Source: Strigamia acuminata
Taxonomy: Eukaryota > Arthropoda > Chilopoda > Geophilomorpha > Linotaeniidae
Direction: 5' to 3'
DNA length: 60,000 nucleotides
Assembly (NCBI GenBank): GCA_949358305.1
Contig: OX442314.1
Location: 63,685,369 to 63,745,368, forward strand
Shown: piece after piece, positions 21,343-35,894 of the stretch
Position numbering within the stretch: position 1 is the stretch's first letter
How the letters are laid out: each line of letters starts with the position of its first letter
The notes under the pieces: generated by a model
Databases searched by the model: none
What the model saw: the letters and a program-made list of their open reading frames with translations, nothing else
What the model was told of the DNA's origin: nothing
Program-made: the position numbers and the translations under genes

Positions 21343-22880
21343 AAGCTGCATGATGCCTAAGCATAAGGCTCCTGCATGATGCCTTGGGTGCAAATACCTT
21401 GTGGTGCAAATACACCACAAATACTAAATGGACCTTTCTCTTGTCCCTACTGCCCCTATTGGTCCTCTGCCAAGAGTCGTTGTGTTGTTGCAGCAGTCAC
21501 CACGTCAGACGTATACCTTCAGCTTTAAGCTCTACACCTTTTCTTTATGACGTAACTTACTTAGTAAACGTACGTAGTAAACGACTACAATTCTACCTGA
21601 CTTATTTTTCTGGGTCTTTGTGCGTTTCCTGCAGCACGTTTTCGATATTTCAATCAAACAAGTGGAAACAACGTTGTTATTCAAAAAGTATGCTTTAGCA
21701 GTTTAATCACGCAGATTGTTTCTAAGCTTTTATTTTTCTTTTACTTTTCTTTTCTATTTTTTGAAAAGTTACATACCGTACAGTAATTAGATTTGGGATT
21801 TAGTGCTCCTTTAAACCACAGTCTGTATAGACCATTAAAAAAGTTGAGAGTACAAATGATTTAAAGGAACATGTCACTGACTTTGTGCGTTAGTATTTAT
21901 AGTGTTGCCACGAGCTAAAAGGTCACAAAGAGAAAAAGGTGACAAACCCATCGATTATAAAACCACAATTCAATTCCAATTTGAACCTGTCCTTCACCCA
22001 TTTCCACCGTCTACTTTGATATTTCAACCATATCTCACAACTGCAAGACCAGAAATCTTATTCTTATCTTTCTTACTTGAAATTTTATAAACTCATCCCG
22101 ACTCGATTAATGGAATATTTTTTCTGCAGTCCGCTAACTTAAATTGGTGTGCTTCTGAACTTGAACATAACTAACAATTTACAAATTGTTACAGCTTTAA
22201 GCAGAGGTTTAAAACTACGAAAAATAACACTAAATTATTTCTTATCGCTGCACAATGACTGCTGAGTAATGCTAAATGGATTAGATAGTCGTGGCACAGC
22301 AACAAACTTTTAGGCTTAAACTCTTTTTGAAAAAAAAATACAATTAATGACAAACAGAAGTTAATGCTTTCTCGAGAAAGCTATTAATTGATTTTCGTAT
22401 ACAAAATTGGAGGCTCATCTATTTAAATGTGGCAGTGCAAATTGATTTCTTAATTCATTAATTTCTTAATGGATTTATCAAGTGCTATTTTTTTCCCTCC
22501 AATTATTCTATTGGATAAGCATTATATGTAAGCATTGTAGCAGTAATCAGACATATGATAAGAACTTGACTTCGGTTAAGCTAAGCAGATTTGTTTAGGC
22601 AAGAAATGTTCTCGTGCTTCAATAGATTTTACAAAATAAAACTCTGAAAACATTCAACAACATCAACAAATTAGCAAGTAGCAAATTAGCAAATTTAACT
22701 GCAACATTTCATTCAATTCCATTACTCATTTTCTTTTAAACTTCACACCTGCATGGCAGTACTGAATTTTATCTACAAGTATTCAGATAACTTAAAGACG
22801 AAAGTCGGTCAAATTTGTGAAAATGGCGCTAAACATGGTTGCCTTTTTAGTGTTCAAATAAAAAGTCCTTTTTATTTTTC
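21343..22880. other. AT-rich noncoding sequence right of G1
   Basis: No exon recognised. Just after the G1 target site, 21344-21410 holds two near copies of CTGCATGATGCCT and two of GTGCAAATAC. The rest is unremarkable. Confidence 0.5.
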
Positions 22881-24120
22881 AAAATAAATAATAACGAACC
22901 GGCTGGGTGCCTGGACTAAGTGGCCTTGCTAGCCCCCTCTCGCAGGGCCTGCCTGAGTGCATGTCTAAGTCTAATTTAACAAATTACCTACCTAATTATA
23001 TTGTGAAACATTTATTTGTTAAAAAATGACTAATTTCTTCCATATTTTTATATTTTTTACTTTCAAGAATCAAACTATTTGATTTACTACTTTTGACTCG
23101 AAATAAAACCGATTAAGATCGATTCAATCCAAAGCTTACTTTCGTCTGGAACAACGGACCACAGAACTTCCCATCCGCCATTTTTATTTTAACCCTTGGA
23201 GGCATAAGGCTGTACGGATTTATGGACAAGCTCTTTCTTGAATAGGAAAGTTTTTTTTCCTATCCATTTTTTTGCTGAAAATTTGTGATTTTGTTTACCC
23301 GTACAAACATGATACATAGGCACCACCTGTTATTGCAATATTGCAACTTTCTGAGATATTAAATGCCCATTTTTCTTGCATTTTGGCTGCATTTGGTCAG
23401 TAAACACTCAACAAGATTGTTTCTCTTTTAAACAATGAAAAACTCATCCTGACAATTAAGCCTGTGGTCATCATCATTGTGTCATCTCGCATAATGTTGT
23501 GTATCCATTATTATTATTATTATAACTGTTTATTCCTACAGGTCCTGGATCTTTATGGTAGAGTGCTGTAGCATCAAGAAAAGCCGAAGGTGTACGGCGT
23601 AAAGTCGTAGACCCTCCACTAGCGACTACAGCACCAGGGGGAATCAGAAACGCGTGGAAACGTGCTTAAGAGCGGATAGGTACGCCCAGACTTATGCGCC
23701 GCTCGCCCCTAGCGGGTATTCATGCGCAGCTTAGATGGGCCAGATCGGACGTAAATACTTACCGAGAAATAAAATATGGCGTATTTGAGTTCTTGCCCTA
23801 TCGTGACATTACTTACGAGTGGGTGTGTCAGTGACATAAGTTCATAAGTAAAAAATCCATAAACTTAATATTATCACATTTTTGCCTTTTCTTAAGCATT
23901 TCCGGAGATGTAAAATATTCTGCCTAAGCAGTGATGGCGGCGAGCAAAACAGTGCCGCGTGCCCTCTATCGGCAGGATGTCAAAATAATTACTTCAATAA
24001 AAGATCTACCTTTGTTTTTCCTGATGATGTTGATGGTGGCAATTATTATTTACTGCTCTTGTAGTCAACTCGTTTCAAAGGACTGCCAATTAAATAATGA
24101 ATTAAATATAAAATAACTGT
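22881..24120. other. Noncoding stretch with two GC-richer islands
   Basis: The islands at about 22896-22965 and 23535-23765 stand out from the AT-rich surroundings. The second contains inverted 9-mers GTGCTGTAG (23563-23571) and CTACAGCAC (23626-23634). They look like remnants of mobile or other repeated sequence, but I recognise no family and no protein. Confidence 0.4.
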
Positions 24121-27100
24121 GCTTTATTATTGTCTATGCATACATTTTGTTTAAAAAAAAATAAAGTCAATATAAAATAAAGTCAATATCAATCTCTATT
24201 TCAATATCGAATTTCCATCGAGTCAAATTGTCTAAAGAAAAAAATAATTATTATTTTCTTCCTTTTCTGACATATTAACACAATAAATTTTGACATTTTC
24301 ACAGTAATTTCACATTAAAGTGGAAAGGAAAAATGACTAACCCATGAAATATCATAGGGGAGGAAAAAAGGTCGGTTCCAACAAAAATATGCAACTGAAA
24401 TTACAGTAATAATTTTTTTTCTTACGAACCCATTGCAACGAAAATTTCATCAAAACCTCGACCGCACATAAATCAAAGTGCATTTCTCATTTCTCTCTCA
24501 GTTGGAGTCCACCAGTTCTCATTGCACCTGGACGTCCCTCACGAAACACCTTGAATATTCACACACTTTGCTATACAGGATTCGGTAAATCATCCCGCTG
24601 CACTGTATGACCCACTCACGTCTCGACCGCATACAAAAACCAAAATACGCTATAGAAACTCTCCCTCCTTTTTTATGCTTCTAATCATTATACAGTATAC
24701 GAAATACCTACAACTCAATGTTCCTAAAACCAATAAAACGCCACTAAAACGTACTAGATCGTGCAATATTGCCTATAGTCTTCAAATAAATGGAAGAAAA
24801 CGGAAAATACCAATCCTTGAATCGCGACACATTTTTCATCATTTGAAAATGACGTCAAAAATTTGAAAAACATTTAGAAAAAATGTACGAAATTAAAAAA
24901 AAAAATTAATTATCTTTTTTTCGCCGTGTATTTGCGGTACAAGATTGTGGTGGCTAAACATTTCTAAATTTTAATCATTCATTGGCATTGTCGAGTGGAG
25001 CGCGACACGCACTGATCCAAACAAACAAGGGCGGGCGCCTGCGATTTTTCTTTTATTTACGATTCGTAAATGCAATCGATTGGAACGTAAAAAGAAATAC
25101 GGTTTGCCGAATGTATTGGTTAAAAACATGAAGCCACTAACGGCCGAAAAACACTAACTTGAATAATTTCTGCCCGAATGTCATTAATGTTTCAACAGAT
25201 CCACGCGAAGCGCGGACAAAAAATACTTATCGCGTAGTTGAAATCGGAATCGGAAGTTCAAAGTTTTAAACAATTCATTGCGCGCGTGCGCCGTTCGCGC
25301 GCTCTCTCGCTCTAATTTATTTGTGCCATCTATCGGTTGCATGTGCATTTCAAATAAACAGAAAACTATTAAAGAATTATGAACGAATGAAAATTGAACC
25401 ATTTTAAAAAATTAATTCAAAAATTCTACAATATTTCTTTCCGTTTTTTATTAACGTTTGTGTCTCCCTTATCGCCTTGCATTTATTGACCTGTGACAAC
25501 GTGCTAATCACAATTTCGATATGAATAATGCAACCTCACATCCCTCGTACACAAACTTGATATTCATCTATATGGTTATCAATCAACAACTACAATTGCT
25601 CCATCACTTTGGCCACACGACATTATGCTACAATGCCATCCTTCACTTTGTTGCAGTGCAAAATAGGGCATACAAAATGGGGGAATACAAAATAAAGGAA
25701 GGGAAAAAATTTTATCGCTTGAAATGATCACAATTACGAGGACGTGATCTACAAGTTCAATGTTTTGCATTTTAAGGGGATTTTATTTTTTACTATCTTT
25801 TTCTTGAATTTTTAGAATTTTATTTTAAATAAAAAAATATATTGTTCAAACGGAATAGGATAGATTACAATTTTGTTGTTAGTAATGAAGCAAAAGTGAT
25901 TTCTAAACTGTGAGCGTAATGAATGTGGCCTGAAAACTGGCTTTTATTTTGCCGAATATTTTTATGGGAATGTGTCATAAATTAGTCTCCACGGGGAGTC
26001 GAGAGCAACAACAGCGGTTCATTATTTTGACTAGTGTATACTTAACATGGCATCAAGCTGAATGTAAATGAAAACTCTCGTGATACGGAATGGAATGCAA
26101 TGTCTACTCACATGTTCTTAATGGATTACAAGAATCAAGTTTTATTTTTAAAAAAAATGGATACCTGTTGAGTTATTTAAGTGTTTAAAGGAGAACTCGG
26201 TTAAAATATAAAAATTGAAATTATTTTCAGTGTAAATTCCTGAAATAATTTTTTAACCGTACTAAAATTACCTGCATGTGGTAGCATTTGAAAATAAGAT
26301 GTTTGAAGGATTTATAATGCAATAATTTTAATTATTTCATGAATTTTTTTGGTCATTTTCCCAGGATTTAACTACCAGAGTAGGCCTAAACTTTGTTGAC
26401 CATTACTTCTAGGATTTGGGATGTTGTCGTAACCCGTAGTATGGACTCTGGCGAATTTGACATTTTAACTGCTTTTAATTAAAATAATTTGTAATTTCAT
26501 TACACATATTTTTTTGTTTCGGAATTCCATTTACTTAAAATTAAAATTCTAAAAACACTTTTCCATGTTCCTCCATATTTAATGTTTACACAATCAAATT
26601 TCTATGAATTTTAAATTAAACAGCTCAGAGCTAGGCAGCCAGCACACCAAAACAAAGTGCTGTGTGTGTAGTTGAATAATAAATAAATAAATTAAAATAA
26701 ATACAAATTAGTTTTTGTTTAAAAAATGATTAAAAAACTAATCGTAAACAATTTGAGAAGGGGAAAGGAAGGAAATTAAAAAATGTGCAAATATTCCCAG
26801 TTGGAGTTTGACAAAAGTTTGGAAGCAACAGCTGTTGAAATTCAAGTCACACAATAATGTTGTTGATGAGCGAGCCGAAAAGAACAAACAAACTCATGGA
26901 AATGAATGCAAAACACGACCAACAATTAGCTACAAATGAATAAACGTTAAAAAAGGGAAAGTGCCATCTAAATTCACTACCATCCCTAGCAGCACCTTCG
27001 CTGCCATCAGCCACCCTTCGTCACAGATGCTTAATTGGCAGCACGAGATACTCATAAAATTCCCCGTCTAAAGTGGGTAATTTGGGAAAAACGCAACCAA

Positions 27101-27955
27101 ATTTCAAAACGTCAGCTGCTCCGCTAAACTCCGAGCACCACTTTTTTTTTAATCACAATTTACTGTCTTAATTCTAATGAAACCCACTTACAAACTTATC
27201 CACGGGCATAACCCCGTAATTTAAAAAATAAAAAAAAGAATAGAAGAAATCGTGTCTAAAGCTTCCTGTATGGTCGAAATCCGATTTCAAAGCTTTTTCT
27301 ATGCTCCAGATTACAAGAAATGGATGGAAAACACTTCATAAAAGCCAAACGGCCGTGAGTAAGCTCCTGCTAGCAAGCGTTGCGATCATTAAAATTGATC
27401 TGAAATTCAGAGAAAAAAAAGAGAAAAAAAAATCACAATGGGACATTTCCTGCTCCCACATTTGCAATCCAACTATTAATGTAAATAAATAAATAAATAT
27501 AAAAGTGTATGGTAGTTTTTTGCGCTCGTTTCGTTCATGATTTATGGAGGATATATTCATTAACCAGTGCCATGTCATGTTAGCAACACAATCATAAACT
27601 CGAAAAGAAACACAATTTGATTTCAATTCACTAAACATGGCCATTACATTAGAAGGGAGAAGGGTCCGCCTATGTGTCGTGTTTCGCTGCACTTCAAAAC
27701 TTTTCCTGAGTGTGTGTACACCGCATCATCAGTCCCTTACATCATTTCTCCACATCCATAAACGAAAATGAAAGGATTTTATTTTCCATTCAGCAACGAC
27801 ACTCAGCCTTGTATTCAGTCACGTAATAAATAAATACGAGTGCTAGGATGAGACACATTTCAAAACATGTATTTATAAACTAAAAGATTCTCATCCTTTA
27901 AAGCCATCTTCTTTAACGAGGCAACTTAATCAAAATAAATCCAGTTTGTATTGCT

Positions 27956-27990
27956 ACACACACACACACACACACAACACACACAAACAC
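27956..27990. repeat. (CA)n microsatellite
   Basis: Mostly perfect CA dinucleotides with two single-base interruptions. Confidence 0.9.
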
Positions 27991-28607
27991 AGGGTGTATT
28001 TAATTAATAACAAAAAAGGGAATGATTGTGTGTAGGAATATTTAACCAGTTCGTGTATGCAGGAGACCCAGTTTCGTGACTAATAACAACCTTCCGTTGG
28101 TCATATAAGAGGAGAGGGGGGCTTGAATGAGTGGCGGTTTCAGCCACACCCTTCAATTTATTGGTATAAAGATGCCAATACGTGCACCCTGATGGCGTGT
28201 TGCGCGCACGGTGTATGCGAAATATAAAAAATCAACACCTAAAATACACAGTTCTAACACACTCGTCCATTTTGCAAATGAGACCGGCTTGACGTGTGCC
28301 TGAATATTTTATGATTTGCACTGCACCAATTAATAATAAACCGATAGAGCAATAGCCCCAAACACGTTGCTCTCCTCTCTACTTTCCTTTCCTTTCCTAA
28401 TCTATAATCGATAGGAAAAATATTTGAGCAAAACAGCGCGATAATTCAGCGCATTTTATTCTGACATTTCCTGCAAAACTCATATCAGTTTTTCGTGCGG
28501 TAAACTGTGCAGTACCGCATTAATGATATGTCCCGCCTTAAATGACTGTCATATTTTAGCCTCTTAACAATCTTAATGCACCCTCGCCAAACTACTGTGC
28601 AGCAGGA

Positions 28608-28632
28608 GCAGAGGCAGAGGCAGAGGCAGAGC
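28608..28632. repeat. (GGCAGA)n short repeat
   Basis: Three to four units of GGCAGA/GCAGAG. Confidence 0.75.
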
Positions 28633-29269
28633 AGACGTTCTCTTATCACAACTGCATGGCGGGATAAAATGCGTGGAGGACTAGACTCCTTTTTTCCCCG
28701 TCCCTGCCAACAGCCCACTCGTACTCTCCTGGTCGAAAAGTGCAGATAACACCGCCAATTTTTCATCCCTCTTTTCATTACATTTGCTTTCGTGTGAAAA
28801 TAAAATAACCGATACGATTAGATATAGAACAAACCACGTTAAAAATAGCAAATAATCAACCCATCTTTTAATCTCTGTGTCTATCTTTTTTATTACTACG
28901 GTATGCTTATAAATACAATATAGACGAGAAATACGAAAGGGTCAAGTAAGGTGTGATTTTGATGGTCGGGGGTCTTCTTGCTTGGATGCTGGGCTGATCT
29001 CTGCGCTTTCGAGGAGAGGGCGGCTTTATTTGGCTTGCCTCCACAGTCTTGCTGTTTTTCGGATGATAATAAATATCTACAAATGTCCTCGTTTCTTGCT
29101 GCTTGTTGAAGTAATAACGTCAATTATACGACAGTGGGTGATTTGTGAGTGATAACCGAACAGAAGTGAGCTCACGAGAGAGAAAAATGACACTGAAGCT
29201 GTCAAAATATGTTTCAATCTTGACTAGAATTCTCGATCATAAAAATCAATTAATAGCAAGAAAAAAGAG

Positions 29270-29312
29270 AAAAATATTAAAATTAAAATTAAAATAAAAA
29301 TAAAAATAATAA
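29270..29312. repeat. (AAAATT/AAAATA)n simple repeat
   Basis: A-rich hexamer units in tandem. Confidence 0.75.
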
Positions 29313-30263
29313 AATCTTTTCGCTTGACACGTAAAAATAAACAAGAAATAAAACCCTGTGAAAACTTTTGTTCCAATAATAATAATAAATAATAAATAAA
29401 AAAAAAGATTTTCCCTCGGTCTTAAATCCTGCCACTCAACTGGCATGTGTGCAAGCAAACCCTCCTCTCTCTTAATTCCCCCAACCAAACTATGAAAACG
29501 TGGCAATTTTTCACACTACTTGTTTTTCATTACCGCACAGATCGTCGCCGAGCAAATGAAATAAAGACGCTCTTGACCAAGGCGAAAAGCGTCAAAACGA
29601 CAAGCGCAAAATCAATTCAAACATGATTAAGACACACGAGAAGTCGTCGGGGGTAGAGAAGAGAAAAAAAATCACTCTCGCGAAAATGACCATCAATCAC
29701 TGACCCCTAGGTTATTCACCCAGTGCAAACAGACGGCACAAAGATGGGGGTAATGATGCGCACACAGGAAGATGAGGATAAGGGCGACCGACCGGCCTCA
29801 GCACGACTGACACATTGCGTCAACCGTCCCCTTCCAAGCCCCTCGTCCTTCCAAGCCCCTCTTCATACTAAAGTCACAATGGAAGGTCCAAATAATTCTT
29901 ATTTGATTTCAGACCACTCTCCTACATCAACCGCTACAAACTTTTCCATTACACGACATCTCCGCAACCAGATGACAAATAATCGAGATGGATGTTATAA
30001 AAACGCACTTTAATCAATAAATCCCGAGAAGTACAGAAGAAATAAGAAAAATAAAAAATAATAATAATAAAGTAAAAAGAGAAAAACAGCATCTCATAAA
30101 TATCGAGTCAATAATCATTTAATTCAGTGGGAGCAACCTCCAGTTGGTTCTTTTCTTCAAAATGAAAAGCTCACGTCTCCCTTCATGGCAAACACGAGCG
30201 GGAAATCACTCTCCCCTTCTCCTCTTTTCCCTGTCAATCAAAATGCGGGATTGGAGCTTTCGC

Positions 30264-30317
30264 ATTTTTTTTTTCTTTTTTTTTTTTCTTTCTTTCTTTT
30301 TTTTTTCTTTCTTTTTC
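30264..30317. repeat. T-rich (CTTT)n tract
   Basis: Long T runs interrupted by single C, grading into CTTT units. Low complexity. Confidence 0.85.
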
Positions 30318-33114
30318 CCAACTGCCGCGCGTTCACGTTCCCCTTCACGGACCAAAGCTCTCGCCTTGGATGCACCAGTCTATTTCACGCTACACATTTC
30401 CACGACAGATTGAAAATTGCTGAGGACGACAAAGGGAATCGACTGAGAAAGCATCTCACTTAATTCCACCAATGAATTTCACTTGGCCTAGGTACACAAA
30501 ACCAATTGCGAGCACGTCATTGCAATTTCCTGTAAATGAGTAATCAATTAACAAACTTCCCACTCATTCCCAGCTATTAGCTCGAGTGATGAAATCGAGA
30601 AAACAAGAAAGAAAACTCAATTCAGCTTCGTGTCCACGTTTCGATCAATCAATCAGAATTACGATTAAATTATTCACTATTCTACAAGAGTCGTTTATTA
30701 AATTAGTTAGAACACAGCCAGTCGACGCCATCCAGTTTTACCAATAATTAAAAACTAAATTTAACATTTTTTAAATTTTATGTTTAATCTCCAGAGTCCG
30801 ACCCGAGTCATTTTTTTTAATTCTTTCCAAAACGGAATTTTTACCGAGTCATGAACGTCGTGTTTTATTTCTTCAATTTAATATTAAAATTACTCATTAA
30901 TTTCCAAAAAAATTCATCTATTTTGGGTGTAAGAAGGTTAAGAACAGTTTTTGACATGTTTAATTAATAATCTTAATTTTTTACTTACAAAAAAGTAGCA
31001 ACCAATTTGACGAGAGTAGTGCAGTGAAGCGAATCCATGTACACTGCACTTGTATAGTATGTGCATCGTCATCAAATAACTCAACTATTGCTGCGGGCCA
31101 GTCAATTCAATTACTTATTTATTGACAAAAATACTGCAAAAGTCATACGCCTTATAGAAATGAATCTCTAGGGCATTTCAATCAACTAATACGACGAACA
31201 ATTTAATCATGCGACGGTGCCCATTTAAATTCTTTTCATTTTCCACACAAGTGTATTAAATAAATTAGAATCTGTTTAAATGCGTCCAAAAAAATACTAC
31301 GCAGCATTTACTGTAATTTGTAACGAGTTAATTATGCAAAACACGGCAGATCAGTTGAAGTCGGCTTGTCTCAAGTTTGTTTCGTTTTTTTGTCATAAAT
31401 GCAAAGAGCTCGTGCGACTACATCTCAATTTGAAATTTAATTCCGAATTGCGAGCAACGAGCTGCGTATAGCGAGTGGGTCAAACAAAAGGAAAAAATAA
31501 ATTGCTTTTCTATTCAATTTATGAGCAAACAAAAGGACACAATTTAATTAAATTTCCCAAAGTATAAAACACGATTTACCGATATTAGTCCAACACAATT
31601 AATATTCGGGTCTATTTAACAACACAATTCTCACACTATACGCCTAATTCCATCACTACTGTGTGAATGGTTTGCTATTCCTTTTGTTTTGTTTCGAGAA
31701 ACTTGGAAATAATTCACTCACTCACGTTACAAACATAAAATTGCTTTTCCTCTTTAGGCCTAGACTCTTGATTAGATCTCTCGCTAACATACTGCCTAGA
31801 GATTTCCCAAAAAATTACAGCTGTGCATTTACTTCCTCTTTGCCAATTTCCCTCTCGTTTTAGCAATTCACATAAAGTATATACTTCCCCATCCCATGCC
31901 CCGTCAAATATAACTGAATTACGAATTACGCATTACGCAGCACTGACTAAACCAAGAGAAAGAAAAAAACATCCACTTTCAATTTATGATCGTAAGTCGT
32001 AACCGCTACTCAATCGGATATCGGCATCTGCCCCCTCGTACAAACAGAAACAATATTTAAACAAAAATTACAGTAAATAAAGCTTGGAATTTTTAGAAAT
32101 ACCTCTCCTGACACATTTATTTTATATAGTGTAAGCGTTAATATTAACACAACACATTGCAATGAATTTTAAATCAGAAAGCTGACACTTCGAAGCAGCA
32201 TCGTATTCGTCTAGGAGGAAAATCGTGGATGAAGAAAGGAAAACACAAAAAGCTTTACGAGGTTGTGAATTTTTTAATAGAATTCTCGGCCACGTCAGAA
32301 TAAGCAGAAGCAATCTCTTTGTGTGTAGTATTCAATGTGCAGTATACTGTATGTACGGGAGGCCATTAATTCTGGCGGTGTCTTCAGAGATTTGCCCCGT
32401 TTCTCCCAAGGCAGGATTACGGCTGCAAATTATTAACCAATCCGCAACCCTAACTAAAATTAACGCATAAACTAAACTTGTTATTACGATAATTAACACG
32501 AGATGCAAATGAAAGATAGCGGGCTCTCGCACGCCGCTAGCAAAACAAATTACATAAACATTTCGCAGCTTTAATGGCGCATTGCACACGGAAATCAGAT
32601 GAAGGCGATTCAATTTCCACCTCGCATTCACTGGCTTAGCTTTCCTCAATGGTTCCATGAATCCCTTAGCGACCCTCGCCATGCTTTCCAATTTCAATTG
32701 CAAACAGAACAGTGTCGAAGAAAAATACAAAAGAACTATCCAGTTGAGGCAAGAATGAGTAGGGGAAAGTGGGATTACCATTTTGCATAGCCAAAAAGAA
32801 GTATAAAGGAATGGAAAGGAAAGAAAAAATACAAAATAAATTATTCTCATATACGCAAACTTGGTTTGTAATACGCTGGACTGACAGCACGAGATGAGAA
32901 AGAGAGAGAAAATGAGAGAACACACAATGGATAAAAAAGGATACGTCTGCAAATAGAGGGAGAAATGCACTTCATGAATAATTTCTTTTTCAACGAAGAG
33001 ATGAATGCTCAAATTGCTCTGCCTTTCGTGTTTTTCTTTTTTACGAGAAGAAAGCATTAATGCATTTCAAACTCATTTGCTGCAGGCTAATGTACTTGTA
33101 CAGTACTGGCTGAA

Positions 33115-33135
33115 GTGATGTGATGTGATGTGATG
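33115..33135. repeat. (TGATG)n short repeat
   Basis: Four tandem TGATG units. Confidence 0.8.
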
Positions 33136-34601
33136 AGCTGACAGCTTCTAAAGAACTCCTACTGCCCTCTATGATTAAATTGCCAAACCCTTTTTTTTTA
33201 ATGATGAAACAAAATGAAATAATTTTGTCCAAATTATTGCACCAATTGCAAAATACAATCAAAAGATACACATTTTATATTTTTGAAGCTGAAATTTGAA
33301 ATAAAGATAAAGATATCTGGATCAGCCAAAAATATTTCTACGTTTGTTGCTGTTGTGCGTCATCTAAAATGATGTCTGTTCAAAGGGGAAACTGGATTGA
33401 CACGTTGCTGCATCAAGTTGACATTACCAAATGCCAAGCACATGGCAAAGGTCATTACCTATAACCTGCCGGCTGCCACTGACATGTCTTGGCAATGCAT
33501 CAGCTCATTGCACACAGCCAGAAGAACAGTTTCTTCACTAGTGCTGCTCCAATCGACTGTGACTGTTATTACAACTAGTCTCATGACGCGCAAAATATAA
33601 AACGGCCAAAATTTTTAAAAATCGAAAGAAAATCTTTTAAGCCAATTCCGATTTTATGATAAAAATTTTCCATTTTTCCAAACTTTTAAAACAGTTAGTT
33701 TTTGCACACAAAATATTCACTATTTGAAATTTTGAATCATATATTTGACATTGATGAGTGAACGGGTCGATTCACATACATCAAATAAAGCCAAAGTTCA
33801 TCAATTTTATTTATCCATAACTTTTGAACTCATGAAGTTCATAACACAATAATTTTTCTCACCTTTCCAAACTTATGAAAAGCAGCCGTAAATTGCAATG
33901 ATTATTTTCACTTTCAAAAAGAAAATTACATTACCACAGCAATTTGCATCATTTCCGTATTTCGTAATAACCAGCTAGCTTCTTCTAAGGAAGATTATCT
34001 TGAACAGCATCTCTTGAGTCTAGATGCTCAAGAAAAATGGTGATCGTTTATTTTCTTTCCACTTGTGTAATGAAAGTGGTGCGGTAAAGTAACTCTTCAC
34101 TTAAATAATATATTTTTTTTTTAAAACCGAATAATAGAATTATTGCATTACATTTTAAAATTGAAAGATTCTTCAAATCTACTTACGTACATCTCAAGAA
34201 ATTTAAAAAAAAAATCTTTGAGGGGCAAAACCTCCAGTTGAAGCCACTTATTCCCTATTATGTCCTATGACAGGCACAACTGAGCACAGCTTCTTCAACA
34301 AATGATTCAAAGAGATGAAAACGATCCAAACTCAAGAGAAAATTACATTAGTTCCACTCATTCAACAAAAAAAAAATGAAAAAAGACTTTGAGTTTTAAA
34401 ACGAGAGAAGCGGAATCGGCTTTACAAAACGCCTCTCATTCATCAAACATCGAAGAAAAGGAAAAAGTTTTGAAGAAAAAAATCACAAAAACAATTTTGT
34501 GTGCGATAATAAACATTACAGTCTATTTCTAGATTAGAAGTGAGCCATTCCTTTTTTTCCTGTCCAAAGAACAACAAGAATACTTATTGTAAAATATTTC
34601 T

Positions 34602-34607
34602 TTTAAT
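34602..34607 (-). terminator. Candidate poly(A) signal of the fatty acid synthase gene
   Basis: The minus strand reads ATTAAA 66 bases after the stop codon of the last exon. A common variant poly(A) hexamer at a plausible distance; not confirmed. Confidence 0.4.
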
Positions 34608-34673
34608 AATTTGTACAGTTGCATTTGTAGGATGGAAGACAATAATTTGATTTGTTAAAATACATCATCATTT

Positions 34674-34781
34674 TCATAGCAATCTGTTAAGTAAGCGAAC
34701 CAGATGATCCACACTTGGGCCCTGCAAAAACGTCTCGTGCTCGCCATCTATCACTTCCACTCTGACTGGAGCGCGACAAAC
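34674..34781 (-). CDS. FASN: Fatty acid synthase, last exon (end of thioesterase domain)
   Basis: 36 codons including the TGA stop (34674-34676). The peptide contains VEVIDGEHETFLQGP, which matches the end of the thioesterase domain of animal fatty acid synthases. The His in DGEH is the expected catalytic histidine. The exon opens after AG at 34783-34782 (TTGTGAAG|GTTTGT) in phase 0, which fits the phase-0 donor of the exon at 35928-36179. The thioesterase releases palmitate from the acyl carrier domain of this cytosolic multienzyme. Joined to the preceding exon it gives DYSLGK followed by VCRAP, in register with the family. The protein ends a few residues after the domain, as fatty acid synthases do. 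Confidence 0.75.
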   Translation of the reverse strand, partial: VCRAPVRVEVIDGEHETFLQGPSVDHLVRLLNRLL

Positions 34782-35854
34782 CTTCACAATTTGGAAATAT
34801 AGACCGATAATTGCCTTTTTACGGTAAATCTTATTGAATAAAATTTATAAAATCTACAACTTTTGATTTTCCTAAAAAAATCGTTTAGAAAGCATTTAAT
34901 TTCTTGTTTTAGCAATATTAGCCTTTTTGCTGATAATAAGTGTCTACGGGAACGTGCGCAGAACTAGGGTTAGCAGATTGTGTTATACAAAAAAGAGAGT
35001 TCTGAATATGCAACCCAAAAAAATGACGATGTTTTGTACCATTGCATTTCTTTATGACCTTGTTTTTAAAATCACTACTGCATTTCTCCAGATATTTTGT
35101 AAGACACAATTGCAACAACCGCTACGAGCCACCTAGCATTCATCAAAAGTCAATGTAATCACAATTTCAGGTAAATTAATAAAATTTCAAGCTAAAAGAA
35201 AGCTTTTCAAAAAACGTTTGTGCGACATCTTTACACAAACAAAGACGGCAAAAGAGTTCATAAAAGAAAAAGTCAAGAGTACGCAATAGGACACTTCAAA
35301 GAGTATGCCTAGTATCCAACCCTATGCAGTTTGAATTTAGAATCAAGATACTGGGCGCAAATTGTGGGTTAGGACCTAATCCCACTGCCCACACGCCCCA
35401 CATCAGTCTGTTGACTCGACTCAATCTAAAGGTGTAAATACAAGGAAGCGAGAAAAATTTAAAAGCTTGCTTTTACTTGAAAAAGCGGCTAAAAACTCGC
35501 CCGGTTGAGCAAACACAAGCTTGCGTTTTTATTCAAATCTTTGTTTTGAAGCGAGCTTGTACTCACCCGCTCCGATCAAACCGAGTTTAATTTACCAGCT
35601 TCAAGCTTGCTGGTGTTTTGGTCATGTGACTTTGACAGCCAATCAGAATCGTGAGGAAATTCATGGAGAAGATTTTGGCGGGAATTTCTAGCAGCCAGCT
35701 AGCTAGCTATCTTGAGTTTGCCAGTTAAGCTTGTAAATGACTCCCTCTTTAAACTTGTACTAGCAAGCTTTGGAATTTTACCGACTCCCTTGTGTTTCCA
35801 CCTTTAGCCTCCCTAAATTTCATTAAATTAACAACCTACCGTATATACAAAACA

Positions 35855-35894
<40 letters not shown>

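Larger units (their letters stand above)
24121..34590. other. AT-rich noncoding interval, no gene recognised
   Basis: About 10 kb with only simple repeats and short frames lacking domains. A CpG-rich patch at about 25270-25320 (runs of CGCG) and a low-complexity 241-codon minus-strand frame at 32332-33057 are the only irregularities. The interval lies downstream of the fatty acid synthase gene and could hold UTRs, introns or regulatory DNA of another gene. Confidence 0.5.

Noticed and set aside
25270-25320. CpG-rich patch as a promoter
   Set aside because: Runs of CGCG stand out, but there is no adjoining exon or core promoter element I can defend.
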